Below are positions 7,787 through 16,001 of a stretch of DNA of 26,484 bases, one piece after another; within the stretch, counting starts at the first letter, position 1; each line of letters opens with the position of its first letter. Under the pieces are notes generated by a model, which was not told the origin of the DNA, did not search any database, and saw only the letters and a list, made by a program, of their open reading frames with translations. The DNA comes from QQUD01 sp039029915. Its GTDB lineage: Bacteria; Chloroflexota; Anaerolineae; Promineifilales; Promineifilaceae. The stretch spans positions 1 to 26,484 of the forward strand of contig JBCCFD010000051.1 in the NCBI GenBank assembly GCA_039029915.1, in the 5' to 3' direction. The position numbers and the translations under genes are program-made.

Positions 7787-8683
7787 TCAAGAAAATGATT
7801 TTACAACCTTAACCGTTTGAGCCTGAACATCGACCATCACATTCAAATTTTTACCATAGCCGCCCGCCATCAAAACCGCTACGGGGATTCCTGCCGCCTG
7901 ACATTTTGACAGCACCATTTCATCCCGTTGCCTGATACCGCTTTTTGTCAGCTTTAGTCTTCCCAGCCGGTCATTTTCATGGACATCGGCACCTGCTAAG
8001 TACACAACAAAATCTGGCTTTTGTGCATTAATTATCTGAGATACGGCCGTTTCCAAAGCCCCCAAATACGCCTCATCCTCTGTTCCATCCGGCAGACCGA
8101 TATCCCAATCACTGGCAATTTTACGAAAGGGAAAGTTCTTCTCGCCGTGAATCGAGAAAGTGTAAACTGAGCTATCTCCTGCCGCAATTTCGGCCGTGCC
8201 GTTCCCCTGATGGACATCACAGTCTATGACGACAGCCGATTTGATTCGCCCTTCTGCCTGCATGGTTCGTATCCCCACCATAATATCGTTGTATAAGCAG
8301 TACCCTTGACCATGATCCGTACAGGCGTGGTGTGTCCCACCCCCTAAAGATAAAGCGATCCCGTCTCGAATGGCAACACGACAAACCGCAATGGTTGCCC
8401 CAACAACGTGCTGAATGCGCGTAACCAGTTGAGGTGACCAATCCAACCCAATGCGCCGAATTTCTTCCTTCGTCAGCAGACCATTTTCAAATCGATGCAC
8501 ATAGTCAGGCGTATGTACGCGAAGAAGCTGTTGACGCGTAACTGTTGTTGGCACCAGCAGCTCAGCCTCACTCAAAATTTGATCCTTTATGACCTTCTCT
8601 CGCAGCAGCCGATACTTTGCTGATGGAAAACGATGCCCCTCTTTCAGAGGAAACGTGTAATGATCATAGTAAAATGCGCGCAT
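7787..8683 (-). CDS. Histone deacetylase family / acetylpolyamine amidohydrolase-like zinc hydrolase
   Basis: This is a 298-residue arginase/deacetylase-fold enzyme. It begins MRAFYYDHYTFPLKEGHRFP, as bacterial HDAC-like proteins (Hda11/class IV-like) do. The active-site residues are present: the His pair 118-119 in GGGTHHA, zinc ligands Asp156 and His158 in DCDVHQGNGTA, zinc ligand Asp233 in AGADVHENDRLGRL, and the Tyr276 loop AGGYG. These enzymes remove acetyl groups from lysine or small amines, and the natural substrate here is unknown. Fewer residues than eukaryotic HDACs is normal for this bacterial group. ATG 8683 has no clear ribosome binding site. A transposon-like insertion lies 66 bp upstream and may have changed its promoter. 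Confidence 0.92.
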   Translation of the reverse strand: MRAFYYDHYTFPLKEGHRFPSAKYRLLREKVIKDQILSEAELLVPTTVTRQQLLRVHTPDYVHRFENGLLTKEEIRRIGLDWSPQLVTRIQHVVGATIAVCRVAIRDGIALSLGGGTHHACTDHGQGYCLYNDIMVGIRTMQAEGRIKSAVVIDCDVHQGNGTAEIAAGDSSVYTFSIHGEKNFPFRKIASDWDIGLPDGTEDEAYLGALETAVSQIINAQKPDFVVYLAGADVHENDRLGRLKLTKSGIRQRDEMVLSKCQAAGIPVAVLMAGGYGKNLNVMVDVQAQTVKVVKSFS

Positions 8684-8748
8684 AGCGGTAATTATGGCGG
8701 TAAACGGCCGTTGTTCCTAACGATTGAAATTGATTTATCCGATATCTA

Positions 8749-8831
8749 CAGGACTTACGCACCCTGAGCCTGTCGAAGGGTTAAGAAAGTCACTTCGACA
8801 GGCTCAGTGACCGCTATTTGCGCAAGTCCTG
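8749..8831. mobile_element. Miniature inverted-repeat element (MITE) with ATCTA target duplication
   Basis: Termini CAGGACTTACGCA (8749-8761) and TGCGCAAGTCCTG (8819-8831) are 13-bp inverted repeats with one mismatch. The 5-bp sequence ATCTA flanks both ends (8744-8748 and 8832-8836) as a target-site duplication. Inside is a second perfect 15-bp inverted repeat, CTGAGCCTGTCGAAG (8764-8778) and CTTCGACAGGCTCAG (8793-8807), so the whole 83 bp can fold into one long hairpin. There is no coding capacity; a related transposase would have to act in trans. Apart from this element, the 282-bp gap 8684-8965 shows nothing I can name. Confidence 0.8.
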
Positions 8832-8965
8832 ATCTAAAAAAGTAAGACGAGATGGTACAAGAATTATCTTCTTCTCTCAGCAATCGCCCATGAGGCAAGA
8901 AACCGCTGTTGTTCCTGCCTGTGTCTAAATATGATCCGTTAAAGCGTTAAAATTTGCGAGGTTAT

Positions 8966-9733
8966 ATGAAACTAATTTGCCTAAACTGCTCAGCGAAGAT
9001 TCGTCCAAAAGATATCAATATCCAAAAAATGATTGCTGTTTGCGAAATATGCGGGCATCTATTTCAATTTAATGACCAGTTCGAGCCAGAAGAATCAACA
9101 TCTAGCTCTTTGTCGATTCCTCAACCAAGCCAAATCACTGTTCACAATGATATAAAGCGACTTATTATTGAATGGCGTTGGTGGCACATCGGTCACAATT
9201 TACAAATAATATTCACCACAGTTATTGGTGGATGGATTATGATTGGCTGGATTCCTCTTGTTTTAGAAGCCTTAACAGGAGACCCAAGGTCTATCATTTC
9301 TACACACCTTCTTCCCTATACATGGATAGTTTTTAGCATCATTTACAGTAACTTGGCCCTTATATTTAATTCAACAACATTTACGGTGGATGAGTTTTCC
9401 TTAAAGATGCGTCATGGCCCTATCCCCTGGTTTGGTCATCGAACTGTCAAACGAGAAGACATTGTCCAAATTTTTACCAAAGAGGTTCCGGCCAATGAAG
9501 GTAGCCGCTCTTTTCATCTATCAGTAATTTTAGCGAATGGGAAAGATTTGAAGATCGTGTCAGTTAAATCCAATGTCAGCATCTCAACCTACATTGAACA
9601 AGAGCTTGAAGCGTTTATGGGCATCAAAAACAAAAAAGTTAAAGGGGAATATGACCCAATAAACGCACCTGCGCTTTCCTACGATCAGCTCATTGAAGAA
9701 TTCAATGAACAACACCAAAAAGGTAAGCGTTAA
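8966..9733 (+). CDS. Zinc-ribbon, two-TM membrane protein of unknown function
   Basis: The 255-residue protein opens with a zinc-ribbon-like pair of CxxC motifs, CLNCSAKI (residues 5-8) and CEICG (about 26-29). After a linker come two membrane helices (about 83-105, ending IGWIPLVLEAL, and about 120-140, WIVFSIIYSNLALIF). A soluble, PH-like beta domain follows (STTFTVDEFSLKMRHGPIPW, then KREDIVQIFTKEV), with a charged tail. The layout recalls bacterial proteins annotated only as zinc-ribbon or PH-domain membrane proteins. A TTG lies in frame at 8954, but ATG 8966 with GCGAGG (8956-8961) is the better start. The gene is AT-rich and lacks the ACGGCCGT palindrome, which hints at a separate origin. 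Confidence 0.8.
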   Translation: MKLICLNCSAKIRPKDINIQKMIAVCEICGHLFQFNDQFEPEESTSSSLSIPQPSQITVHNDIKRLIIEWRWWHIGHNLQIIFTTVIGGWIMIGWIPLVLEALTGDPRSIISTHLLPYTWIVFSIIYSNLALIFNSTTFTVDEFSLKMRHGPIPWFGHRTVKREDIVQIFTKEVPANEGSRSFHLSVILANGKDLKIVSVKSNVSISTYIEQELEAFMGIKNKKVKGEYDPINAPALSYDQLIEEFNEQHQKGKR

Positions 9734-9785
9734 TGTAAATCAGGCCATTTACCACACCGCTACTATCATCCCCAACCTCTTTTTA

Positions 9786-9879
9786 GTGTGAAATTCACAC
9801 GAATACCCCTTAGTGTCTTGACAACAATAAATCGTTTATGTTACAAATAGTGCGTCAATATTTAGTGTGTGTATGACAC
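9786..9879 (+). promoter_or_regulatory. Candidate repressor sites upstream of nadC
   Basis: Three TAGTGT-led palindromic sites precede the NAD operon. GTGTGAAATTCACAC (9786-9800) is perfect. GTGTCTTGACAA (9813-9824) is near-perfect and overlaps the -35 box. TGTGTGTATGACACA (about 9865-9879) lies in the leader. Spacing and overlap suit a repressor. The middle site resembles, from memory, the GTGTC-TT-GACAC type of site bound by NiaR (YrxA) NAD repressors. I cannot verify that, nor is a regulator gene seen in the window. Confidence 0.45.
9818..9847 (+). promoter_or_regulatory. Probable promoter of the nadCAB operon
   Basis: TTGACA (9818-9823) is followed after 18 bp by TACAAA (9842-9847), a moderate -10 match. 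Transcription would begin near 9854, about 43 nt before the nadC start. Confidence 0.45.
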
Positions 9880-9896
9880 AAACAACAAAAGGACGC

Positions 9897-10724
9897 ATGA
9901 ACCAACAAATTATTTCAGCAATTAAAATCGCTTTAGCAGAGGATATTGGCAGTGGGGATGTAACAACACTTTCAATCGTACCTGCAGAACAAAAAATCAA
10001 CGGCCGTTTTCTAGTCAAAGCAGACGGTATCATTGCGGGTCTCGACGTTGTGACCGAAACGTTCCAACAAGTTGACCCAAATTTAGTATTTTCCCCTACC
10101 ACAACGGACGGCTCGGCTGTTAGCAAAGGGGACATAATCGCTACCATCAGCGGCCACGCTCGCAGCATTTTGCAAGCTGAACGGGTCGCACTCAACTTTT
10201 TACAGCGCATGTCCGGCATTGCGACGATGACGCGCCAATTTGTCGATGCCGCTACGGGTACAAAGGCCAAAATTTTAGACACGCGCAAAACAGCACCTGG
10301 TCTTCGGATGGCTGACAAACTAGCTGTCCAGCTAGGGGGCGGCATGAATCACCGAATCGGCCTTTTTGATATGGCCCTCATCAAAGAAAACCATATCGCC
10401 GCAGCAGGCAGCATTCACACGGCCGTTAACCGCGTAAAAGCAACGTACCCCAACATCCCAATTGAAGTTGAGGTCACCAATTTAGATGAACTTAAAGAGG
10501 CATTATCCCAACCTGTCGACCGCATTATGTTGGACAACATGAGTCTTGAGGCTATGAAAACGGCCGTTCAGCTCACCAACGGCAAAATCGACCTTGAAGC
10601 CTCTGGAAACGTTAGTTTAGCAACCGTTCGCAACATCGCCCTAACCGGTATCGATTACATTTCGAGCGGGGCATTAACCCATTCGGTCACTGCCCTAGAT
10701 ATCTCATTACGACTGAGCCAGTAG
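9897..10724 (+). CDS. nadC: Nicotinate-nucleotide pyrophosphorylase (carboxylating), quinolinate phosphoribosyltransferase
   Basis: The enzyme joins quinolinate to PRPP with loss of CO2, giving nicotinate mononucleotide, the third step of de novo NAD synthesis in the cytoplasm. The 275-residue protein has the family landmarks: EDIGSGDVTT near the N-terminus, LDTRKTAPGLR, GGGMNHRIGLFDMALIKENH, the IEVEV strand with VDRIMLDNMS, and LEASGNV near the end. A GTG start at 9867 is in frame, but ATG 9897 preceded by AAAAGGAC fits the family N-terminus and leaves the leader palindrome untranslated. It leads an operon with nadA and nadB. Three ACGGCCGT copies occur, two read as TAV and one as NGR. Confidence 0.96.
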   Translation: MNQQIISAIKIALAEDIGSGDVTTLSIVPAEQKINGRFLVKADGIIAGLDVVTETFQQVDPNLVFSPTTTDGSAVSKGDIIATISGHARSILQAERVALNFLQRMSGIATMTRQFVDAATGTKAKILDTRKTAPGLRMADKLAVQLGGGMNHRIGLFDMALIKENHIAAAGSIHTAVNRVKATYPNIPIEVEVTNLDELKEALSQPVDRIMLDNMSLEAMKTAVQLTNGKIDLEASGNVSLATVRNIALTGIDYISSGALTHSVTALDISLRLSQ

Positions 10725-10774
10725 CCTGCCAAAGATCTTTTGCAAAGCACTGAGTTGCTACAAAAAGGAAAAAA

Positions 10775-11809
10775 ATGACTTACCAAGCCCTCTATAACCA
10801 AATGCATGAAAAACTTAACAAAGTCATGCCAGATTTTGAAATCGAAATTAAAGCCAAAGTAGCCTATGAAATCAACAAACTTAAAGAAGAGCGCAACGCC
10901 GTTATTTTGGGACACAACTACATGGAGCCAGCCCTCTTCCATTCAATCCCTGACGTAACGGGTGACTCGCTCTATCTAAGCCGCATGGCGGCAGAAACAG
11001 ATAAAGACATCATCGTTTTTTGCGGGGTTGAATTCATGGCCGAAACAGCCAAGATATTAAATCCTGAAAAAACAGTTCTTGTTCCATCAACACGGGCAGG
11101 CTGTTCCCTTGCCTCAAGCATCACCGCCCAAGATGTGCGCAATCTAAAAGAGCAGTTTCCCGGCGTTCCAGTCGTGACTTACATTAACACCTATGCGGAT
11201 GTGAAGGCCGAAACTGATATCTGCTGCACCTCAGGCAACGCCGCAGCCGTTGTGGAATCGCTGGGAACTGACACAATCATTTTCTTGCCTGATGAATTTT
11301 TAGCGCAAAATGTCGCTCAAGAAACCGGCAAGCACATTATCTTTCCCACCAAAAACCCAACGGCCACATTTGATACTGATTTAGATTATCAAATGGTAGG
11401 CTGGCACGGCCGTTGTGAAGTCCATGAAAAATTCACGGTTTCTGATATCGAAGCGGTCAGAGCAGATCATCCCGAGGTTTTGATTCTTGCTCATCCAGAA
11501 TGTAGTCCAGAAGTCGTTACGGCCTCCGATTATTCAGGCAGCACGACTGCTCTTATTCGCTATGTTGAAGAAACTCAAGCGGAAAGTTATCTGCTGTTAA
11601 CGGAATGCTCAATGGGAGACAACATTATGGCCGCTAATCCAGACAAGGAGATGCTGCGGCTATGCAGTGTCCGCTGCCCACACATGAACCGCATCCGGCT
11701 CGAAGACACCCGCGACGCTTTGCTCTACACGCAATATGAAATTACCGTTCCTGAAGAGATTCGAGTTCGCGCTGTTAAGTCAGTTGAGCGGATGTTGGAA
11801 ATTGGATAA
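10775..11809 (+). CDS. nadA: Quinolinate synthase A
   Basis: The enzyme condenses iminoaspartate from NadB with dihydroxyacetone phosphate to make quinolinate, using an oxygen-sensitive 4Fe-4S cluster. The 344-residue protein shows LGHNYM (45-50), CGVEFMAETAKIL (83-95) and TRAGCSLASSI. The three cluster cysteines by family position are Cys110 (AGCS), Cys214 (GRCEVH) and Cys301 (RCPHM). AAAGGA at 10764-10769 precedes ATG 10775. The gene starts 50 bp after nadC and ends 24 bp before the preferred nadB start. The two proteins act consecutively on an unstable intermediate, so joint expression makes sense. Confidence 0.96.
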   Translation: MTYQALYNQMHEKLNKVMPDFEIEIKAKVAYEINKLKEERNAVILGHNYMEPALFHSIPDVTGDSLYLSRMAAETDKDIIVFCGVEFMAETAKILNPEKTVLVPSTRAGCSLASSITAQDVRNLKEQFPGVPVVTYINTYADVKAETDICCTSGNAAAVVESLGTDTIIFLPDEFLAQNVAQETGKHIIFPTKNPTATFDTDLDYQMVGWHGRCEVHEKFTVSDIEAVRADHPEVLILAHPECSPEVVTASDYSGSTTALIRYVEETQAESYLLLTECSMGDNIMAANPDKEMLRLCSVRCPHMNRIRLEDTRDALLYTQYEITVPEEIRVRAVKSVERMLEIG

Positions 11810-11833
11810 AGCTAGCAATTGAATATTAGAGAT

Positions 11834-13399
11834 ATGAAAGAAAAAATCGAAACCGATATTCTCATCATTGGGGTTGGCATTGCGGGCGGCACGGCCGCTT
11901 TAAAGCTAGCTGATCAAGGCCAACACGTCACCGTCATTACTCGGGCTAACAAACCCAAGAAATCAAATACGTACTGGGCACAAGGGGGCATTATTTATAC
12001 AAGCCCAGAAGATAGACCAGACCTCTTCATGCAGGATATTCTGCACGCCGGGGCGGGGCACACCTATCCCAAAGCCGCCCGCATCTTGGCTAAAGAAGGG
12101 CCAGCCCTTCTCAAAGAAATACTCATTGACCGGATAAAAGTCCCGTTCGACTTAAACAAAGAAGGAAAACTGGATGTTGTTATGGAAGCGGCCCATTCAG
12201 TGCCGCGCATCATTCATGCTACCGATGCGACGGGTCGGGCAATTGAAATCGCCATGTTGAATGTTATTAAGGATCACCCCAACATTACGCTCTTAACGGG
12301 ACATACGGCCGTTGACCTTTTGACCTCATCCCACCACAGCGAAGATAATTTATCGCTGTATGAGCCACCTCGTTGCGCGGGCGCTTATGTGTTCGACAGA
12401 AAAAATAAAAAGGTCAAGCGCATATTGGCACGCAAAACCATCCTGGCAACCGGCGGTTTAGGCAACATCTTTCTGCGCACAACAAACCCCAAAGGCGCTC
12501 GCGGCGACGGTATCGCGATGGCCTATCGAGCGGGGGCACGGGTTATCAATACCGAATATATTCAATTTCACCCCACCACATTTCACCACGAAATGGCATC
12601 CAATTTTTTAATTTCAGAAGCCGTGCGCGGTGTGGGAGCCAGATTAGTACATGAAGACGGCCAGCCGTTTATGCAAAAATATGATCCGCAGTGGAAAGAC
12701 CTCGCACCTCGCGACGTTGTGGCTCGCAGCATCCGACAGGAGATGATTGAGCGAGACATTCCAAACGTGTACCTCGATCTTCACAGCTATGTTGATGAAG
12801 CAGAGATCAAAAGTCACTTTCCGAATATTGCCCAGCGCTGCCAGGAATATGGGGTAGATATCACCAAAGCGTTAATCCCTGTCGTTCCTGGTGCCCACTA
12901 CTCTTGTGGAGGCGTTTGGGTTGATGAGTGGGGCAAAACAAGCTTAGCACAGCTTTACGCCATTGGTGAGGTTGCCTGCACCGGTGTCCATGGCGCCAAT
13001 CGGCTAGCCAGCACCTCTTTATTAGAAGGGCTCGTTTGGGGTGCTCGCGCCGCACAGGATGTCGTTAGCAGTTTAGCCAAGGCTCCAGCAATTAACGACA
13101 CCATTCCATCGTGGCAGGACACGGGGCAATTTGAGCCAGACCCGCTACTGATTGGGCAAGATATGAGCACCATTCAGAATGTCATGTGGAACTATGTGGG
13201 TTTAGTAAGAACTGAGTATCGCCTACAGCGCGCTATGCGTGAATTACGCCATCTAGAAACTGAAATTGAACGTTTTTATCGTATTAGCCAGATGACGGAT
13301 GGATTAATTGGTTTACGGAATGCAGTCAGAACGGCCGTTATTGTGACCCAAGCCGCCATTGCCAATAAACAAAGCATGGGCTGTCATTTCCGCGAATAA
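11834..13399 (+). CDS. nadB: L-aspartate oxidase
   Basis: This FAD-dependent enzyme oxidises L-aspartate to iminoaspartate, the first step of de novo NAD synthesis. The 521-residue protein starts with the dinucleotide-binding DILIIGVGIAGGTAALKLA. It continues with YWAQGGIIY, ATGGLGNIF, RGDGIAMAYRAGARV, QFHPT, GVGARLVHEDG, APRDVVARSI and HYSCGGVWVD, then GVHGANRLASTSLLEGLVWG, all standard for the family. The C-terminal helical part (MRELRHLETEIERFYR) is full length. A TTG at 11819 is also in frame, and ATG 11834 is preferred although its ribosome binding site is weak. It ends the operon, 32 bp before a strong terminator. Confidence 0.95.
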   Translation: MKEKIETDILIIGVGIAGGTAALKLADQGQHVTVITRANKPKKSNTYWAQGGIIYTSPEDRPDLFMQDILHAGAGHTYPKAARILAKEGPALLKEILIDRIKVPFDLNKEGKLDVVMEAAHSVPRIIHATDATGRAIEIAMLNVIKDHPNITLLTGHTAVDLLTSSHHSEDNLSLYEPPRCAGAYVFDRKNKKVKRILARKTILATGGLGNIFLRTTNPKGARGDGIAMAYRAGARVINTEYIQFHPTTFHHEMASNFLISEAVRGVGARLVHEDGQPFMQKYDPQWKDLAPRDVVARSIRQEMIERDIPNVYLDLHSYVDEAEIKSHFPNIAQRCQEYGVDITKALIPVVPGAHYSCGGVWVDEWGKTSLAQLYAIGEVACTGVHGANRLASTSLLEGLVWGARAAQDVVSSLAKAPAINDTIPSWQDTGQFEPDPLLIGQDMSTIQNVMWNYVGLVRTEYRLQRAMRELRHLETEIERFYRISQMTDGLIGLRNAVRTAVIVTQAAIANKQSMGCHFRE

Positions 13400-13431
13400 C
13401 GCACTCGAAAAATAAAAGTTACTAATCAATC

Positions 13432-13467
13432 AAAAAAGGGCTGGATCAAAATTACCAGCCCTTTTTT
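13432..13467 (+). terminator. Intrinsic terminator of the nadCAB operon
   Basis: AAAAAAGGGCTGG and CCAGCCCTTTTTT make a 13-bp perfect stem around a 10-nt loop, with further T-rich sequence after it. The rest of the gap to 13658 is AT-rich and must hold the promoter of the next gene. I do not see a convincing -35/-10 pair. Confidence 0.9.
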
Positions 13468-13658
13468 ATTTTTTGTAAGAAAAGTAGTAAGAGTAGCTTT
13501 GTAATCTACCTTACATTAAAATTGTTGTTGTGTTTTTTGCGTCCAATAGGCGACGGCAAAATATACATGAGTCAAATAGACTATTGTTATACAAATGCTT
13601 TTGTTGTTGACTAGCCACACATCAATGCAAGCAAGTTTTATCAATTAGGAGAATAGAA

Positions 13659-15509
13659 ATGAATACTTCGCGCCGCACCAACAAATCCTGTTGGCAATTA
13701 TTAGCCCTGCTTATTGTTGCCGGGCTTTTACTCGCCTCTTGTCGCTCAGGAGATCAGACGCCTGCCCCAGACCCCACAGTTGCGGTTGAGCCAACTGATG
13801 AACCAGAACCAACGCCTGAACCAGAACCCACAGATGAACCAGAACCAACACCGGAACCGGAACCAACCGATGAACCGGAACCAACACCGGAACCGGAACC
13901 AACGGATGAACCAGAACCAACACCGGAACCTGTTGATGATTCGGAAGAAATGGGTGAAGCACCGCCTGCTAATCTGGTCGTTATTTGGAATGAGGCGATG
14001 CTGTCTGCCGTTCGGCACGGATCACCTCGCCCAACCGTCATTTCAAGGTCTCTCTTCATGGTGCATGCAGGTATTTACGACGCGTGGTCAGCCTATGACA
14101 CAACGGCCGTTCCTTATGCAATGGACGCGAGTTTAAGACGACCCCTTGATGAGCACACCGATGCCAACAAAGCAGAAGCCGTTAGCCAAGCTGCTTACCA
14201 CCTACTCGTTGCTCAATTCCCACAATATGAAGCTGATTCAAACACCTTCAGTAATTTAATGAATCAGTTAGGCTATGAAATCACAACAGACGCTGATCCA
14301 ACCACCCCATCCGGCATCGGTTATATCGCCGCACAAGCCATGCTAGCTGCGCGTGAAGTCGATGGTTCAAATAGCGCTAATAATTTCACTGATATAACTT
14401 CAGACCTTTACCCAGAGCTTTACATTGCCGCCAACAGCGCTGACCCGACAGCAGAAAACGGTATCGGCCAAATCAACTTTGATCCCAATCGTTGGCAGCC
14501 ACTGCGCGTGCCAACCGGAGCGCAAATGGATGAATTGGGCTTACCTGTGGCAGATGCCTCAAACCCTGCTTCTTTTGTCGACCAACAGTTCCTAACCCCG
14601 CATTGGGGTGGCGTCATCCCCTTTGCGATGACAAGTGGCAGCCAGTTCCGTCCGCCAATGCCGCCACAGTTTGGTTCAGATGAACCTTACGTCGATGCCC
14701 TTGGTTTAGAAATGACGCACAATGAAGCCTATATGATTCAAATGCAAGAAGTTGTTGAATACAGCGCCAACCTAACAGACGAACAAAAAGTAATCGCTGA
14801 GTTTTGGGCAGATGGGCCTCGCTCAGAAACACCACCAGGACACTGGAATGCAATTGCCCACGGCATTTCTTATCGTGACTCACACGGCATTGATGAAGAT
14901 GTCAAGATGTACTTCGCCCTCAATGCAGCCATTTTTGATGCCGGTATTTCAGCTTGGGAAGCCAAGCGATACCATGACTACGTGCGACCCGCCTCTGCCA
15001 TTCAGCACATGTTTGCTGGCGAAATGATTGAGTCATGGGGTGGCCCAGATCAAGGCACCCAAATGATTCTTGGTGAAGAGTGGCTCCCATACCAGAGCTT
15101 AACCTTTGTCACACCACCATTTGCTGAATACGTTTCTGGTCACAGCACCTTTAGCGCCGCTGCTGCCGAAGTTCTCACCGCCTTCACCGGTAGTGATGCC
15201 TTCTATGACGGCACAACCATGCTCATGAATGAAGATTTCAACAATGATGGGATTCCCGACATGCTGGGACAGCACATTGTAGCCATTGGTGGCAATATGT
15301 TTGAAAACAGCCCTGAAACTGTCATCATTCTACGTTGGGAAACATTCAAGGAAGCAGCAGACGAAGCCGGTCTCTCTCGTCTCTATGGGGGCATTCACTT
15401 CCAAGATGGCGACTGGCACGGCCGCTATATGGGCGAACAAATTGGTGTTCAAGCGTACGGCTTGGCTGAGCAATATTGGTCAGGCACCGTCGCCGCAGCG
15501 AACAACTAA
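13659..15509 (+). CDS. Secreted vanadium-dependent haloperoxidase-family lipoprotein
   Basis: The 616-residue protein begins with a lipoprotein signal, LLVAGLLLASC-like, with lipobox Cys28. A spacer of four copies of EPTDEPEPTPEP (44-91) follows, then a PAP2/vanadium-chloroperoxidase domain to the C-terminus. All oxyanion-site residues of that family are in register: Lys436 and Arg443 (KRYHDYVRP, seven apart), Ser493-Gly494-His495 (PPFAEYVSGHSTFSAAAA), and Arg574 and His580 (RLYGGIHF, six apart). Such proteins bind vanadate and oxidise halides with peroxide, or act as phosphatases; sequence alone does not decide which. AGGAG about 8 bp before ATG 13659 supports the start. It should sit anchored on the outer side of the cytoplasmic membrane. 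It appears to be its own transcription unit. Confidence 0.92.
   Translation: MNTSRRTNKSCWQLLALLIVAGLLLASCRSGDQTPAPDPTVAVEPTDEPEPTPEPEPTDEPEPTPEPEPTDEPEPTPEPEPTDEPEPTPEPVDDSEEMGEAPPANLVVIWNEAMLSAVRHGSPRPTVISRSLFMVHAGIYDAWSAYDTTAVPYAMDASLRRPLDEHTDANKAEAVSQAAYHLLVAQFPQYEADSNTFSNLMNQLGYEITTDADPTTPSGIGYIAAQAMLAAREVDGSNSANNFTDITSDLYPELYIAANSADPTAENGIGQINFDPNRWQPLRVPTGAQMDELGLPVADASNPASFVDQQFLTPHWGGVIPFAMTSGSQFRPPMPPQFGSDEPYVDALGLEMTHNEAYMIQMQEVVEYSANLTDEQKVIAEFWADGPRSETPPGHWNAIAHGISYRDSHGIDEDVKMYFALNAAIFDAGISAWEAKRYHDYVRPASAIQHMFAGEMIESWGGPDQGTQMILGEEWLPYQSLTFVTPPFAEYVSGHSTFSAAAAEVLTAFTGSDAFYDGTTMLMNEDFNNDGIPDMLGQHIVAIGGNMFENSPETVIILRWETFKEAADEAGLSRLYGGIHFQDGDWHGRYMGEQIGVQAYGLAEQYWSGTVAAANN
13788..13931 (+). 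repeat. Four 36-bp tandem repeats coding EPTDEPEPTPEP
   Basis: Four in-frame 36-bp units, differing mainly at third codon positions, encode the acidic proline-rich spacer of the haloperoxidase lipoprotein. Copy number could vary by slippage without breaking the frame. Confidence 0.9.
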
Positions 15510-15537
15510 GAAAATAGTAAAATAATAGTAAAGCGTG

Positions 15538-15574
15538 AAAAGTGAAAAGCGGAGATTTCTGCTTTTCACTTTTT
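15538..15574 (+). terminator. Terminator-like hairpin after the haloperoxidase gene
   Basis: AAAAGTGAAAAGC and GCTTTTCACTTTT form a 13-bp stem around a 10-nt loop, ending in T-rich sequence. The left arm contains the short tandem repeat GTGAAAA GTGAAAA. Confidence 0.7.
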
Positions 15575-15668
15575 ACTTTTCAGCACTCAAATCTCATATC
15601 ATCTCGCTTCCCCTTTTCACATTCTCCTTTTTCCACTATAACTCCTAAAAACAAGCAAGGAGCAACAA

Positions 15669-16001
15669 ATGAGTAACGGCATTACAAAAACAGTCCCCGC
15701 TTCGCGCGGTCAACAAGGGATTGACTCTCTCTATGATGGGTCACTACAGGCGTTTGAATTTCATATGGCAGGCAAACCTTCCCGCCTCAACGTTGGGGAT
15801 TTTGTCTACACAATCTTTAAAGATGAGCTAGTGGGACGATGTGAAATCACGGAACTTATTGGCGGCGCAACCAATCCCAATTCTGGCAAGCCCCGCACTT
15901 TAATCATGGTCAAATGTCCCGGTGAGCGATTAGACCAACCCGTTCCTCGCAAAGGGCATCGTGGCACCCGCTACTACGACGGGGCTGATTGGCCGAGCTG
16001 A
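15669..16001 (+). CDS. Small PUA/ASCH-like protein of unknown function
   Basis: A 110-residue soluble protein follows AAGGAG about 8 bp before ATG 15669. The middle, RLNVGDFVYTIFKDELVGRC followed by EITEL, has the strand pattern of PUA, ASCH and EVE folds, which bind modified bases or RNA. The match is to shape rather than to clear signature residues. It is convergent with the histidine kinase gene, and the two coding ends overlap by 28 bp (15974-16001). Confidence 0.75.
   Translation: MSNGITKTVPASRGQQGIDSLYDGSLQAFEFHMAGKPSRLNVGDFVYTIFKDELVGRCEITELIGGATNPNSGKPRTLIMVKCPGERLDQPVPRKGHRGTRYYDGADWPS

Noticed and set aside
9867..9896. GTG 9867 as the nadC start
   Set aside because: It would add ten residues not typical of the family and put the leader palindrome in coding sequence. 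ATG 9897 has a ribosome binding site and the usual N-terminus.
13788..13931. Tandem repeats as a CRISPR array
   Set aside because: The units are directly adjacent with no unique spacers and are in frame within a protein-coding gene.
13711..14136. Several open frames on both strands over the start of the haloperoxidase gene
   Set aside because: They are products of the 36-bp repeats. The translations are low-complexity (Gln-Asn, Gly-Ser or Val-Leu-rich), while the lipoprotein signal and enzyme domain fix the true frame.
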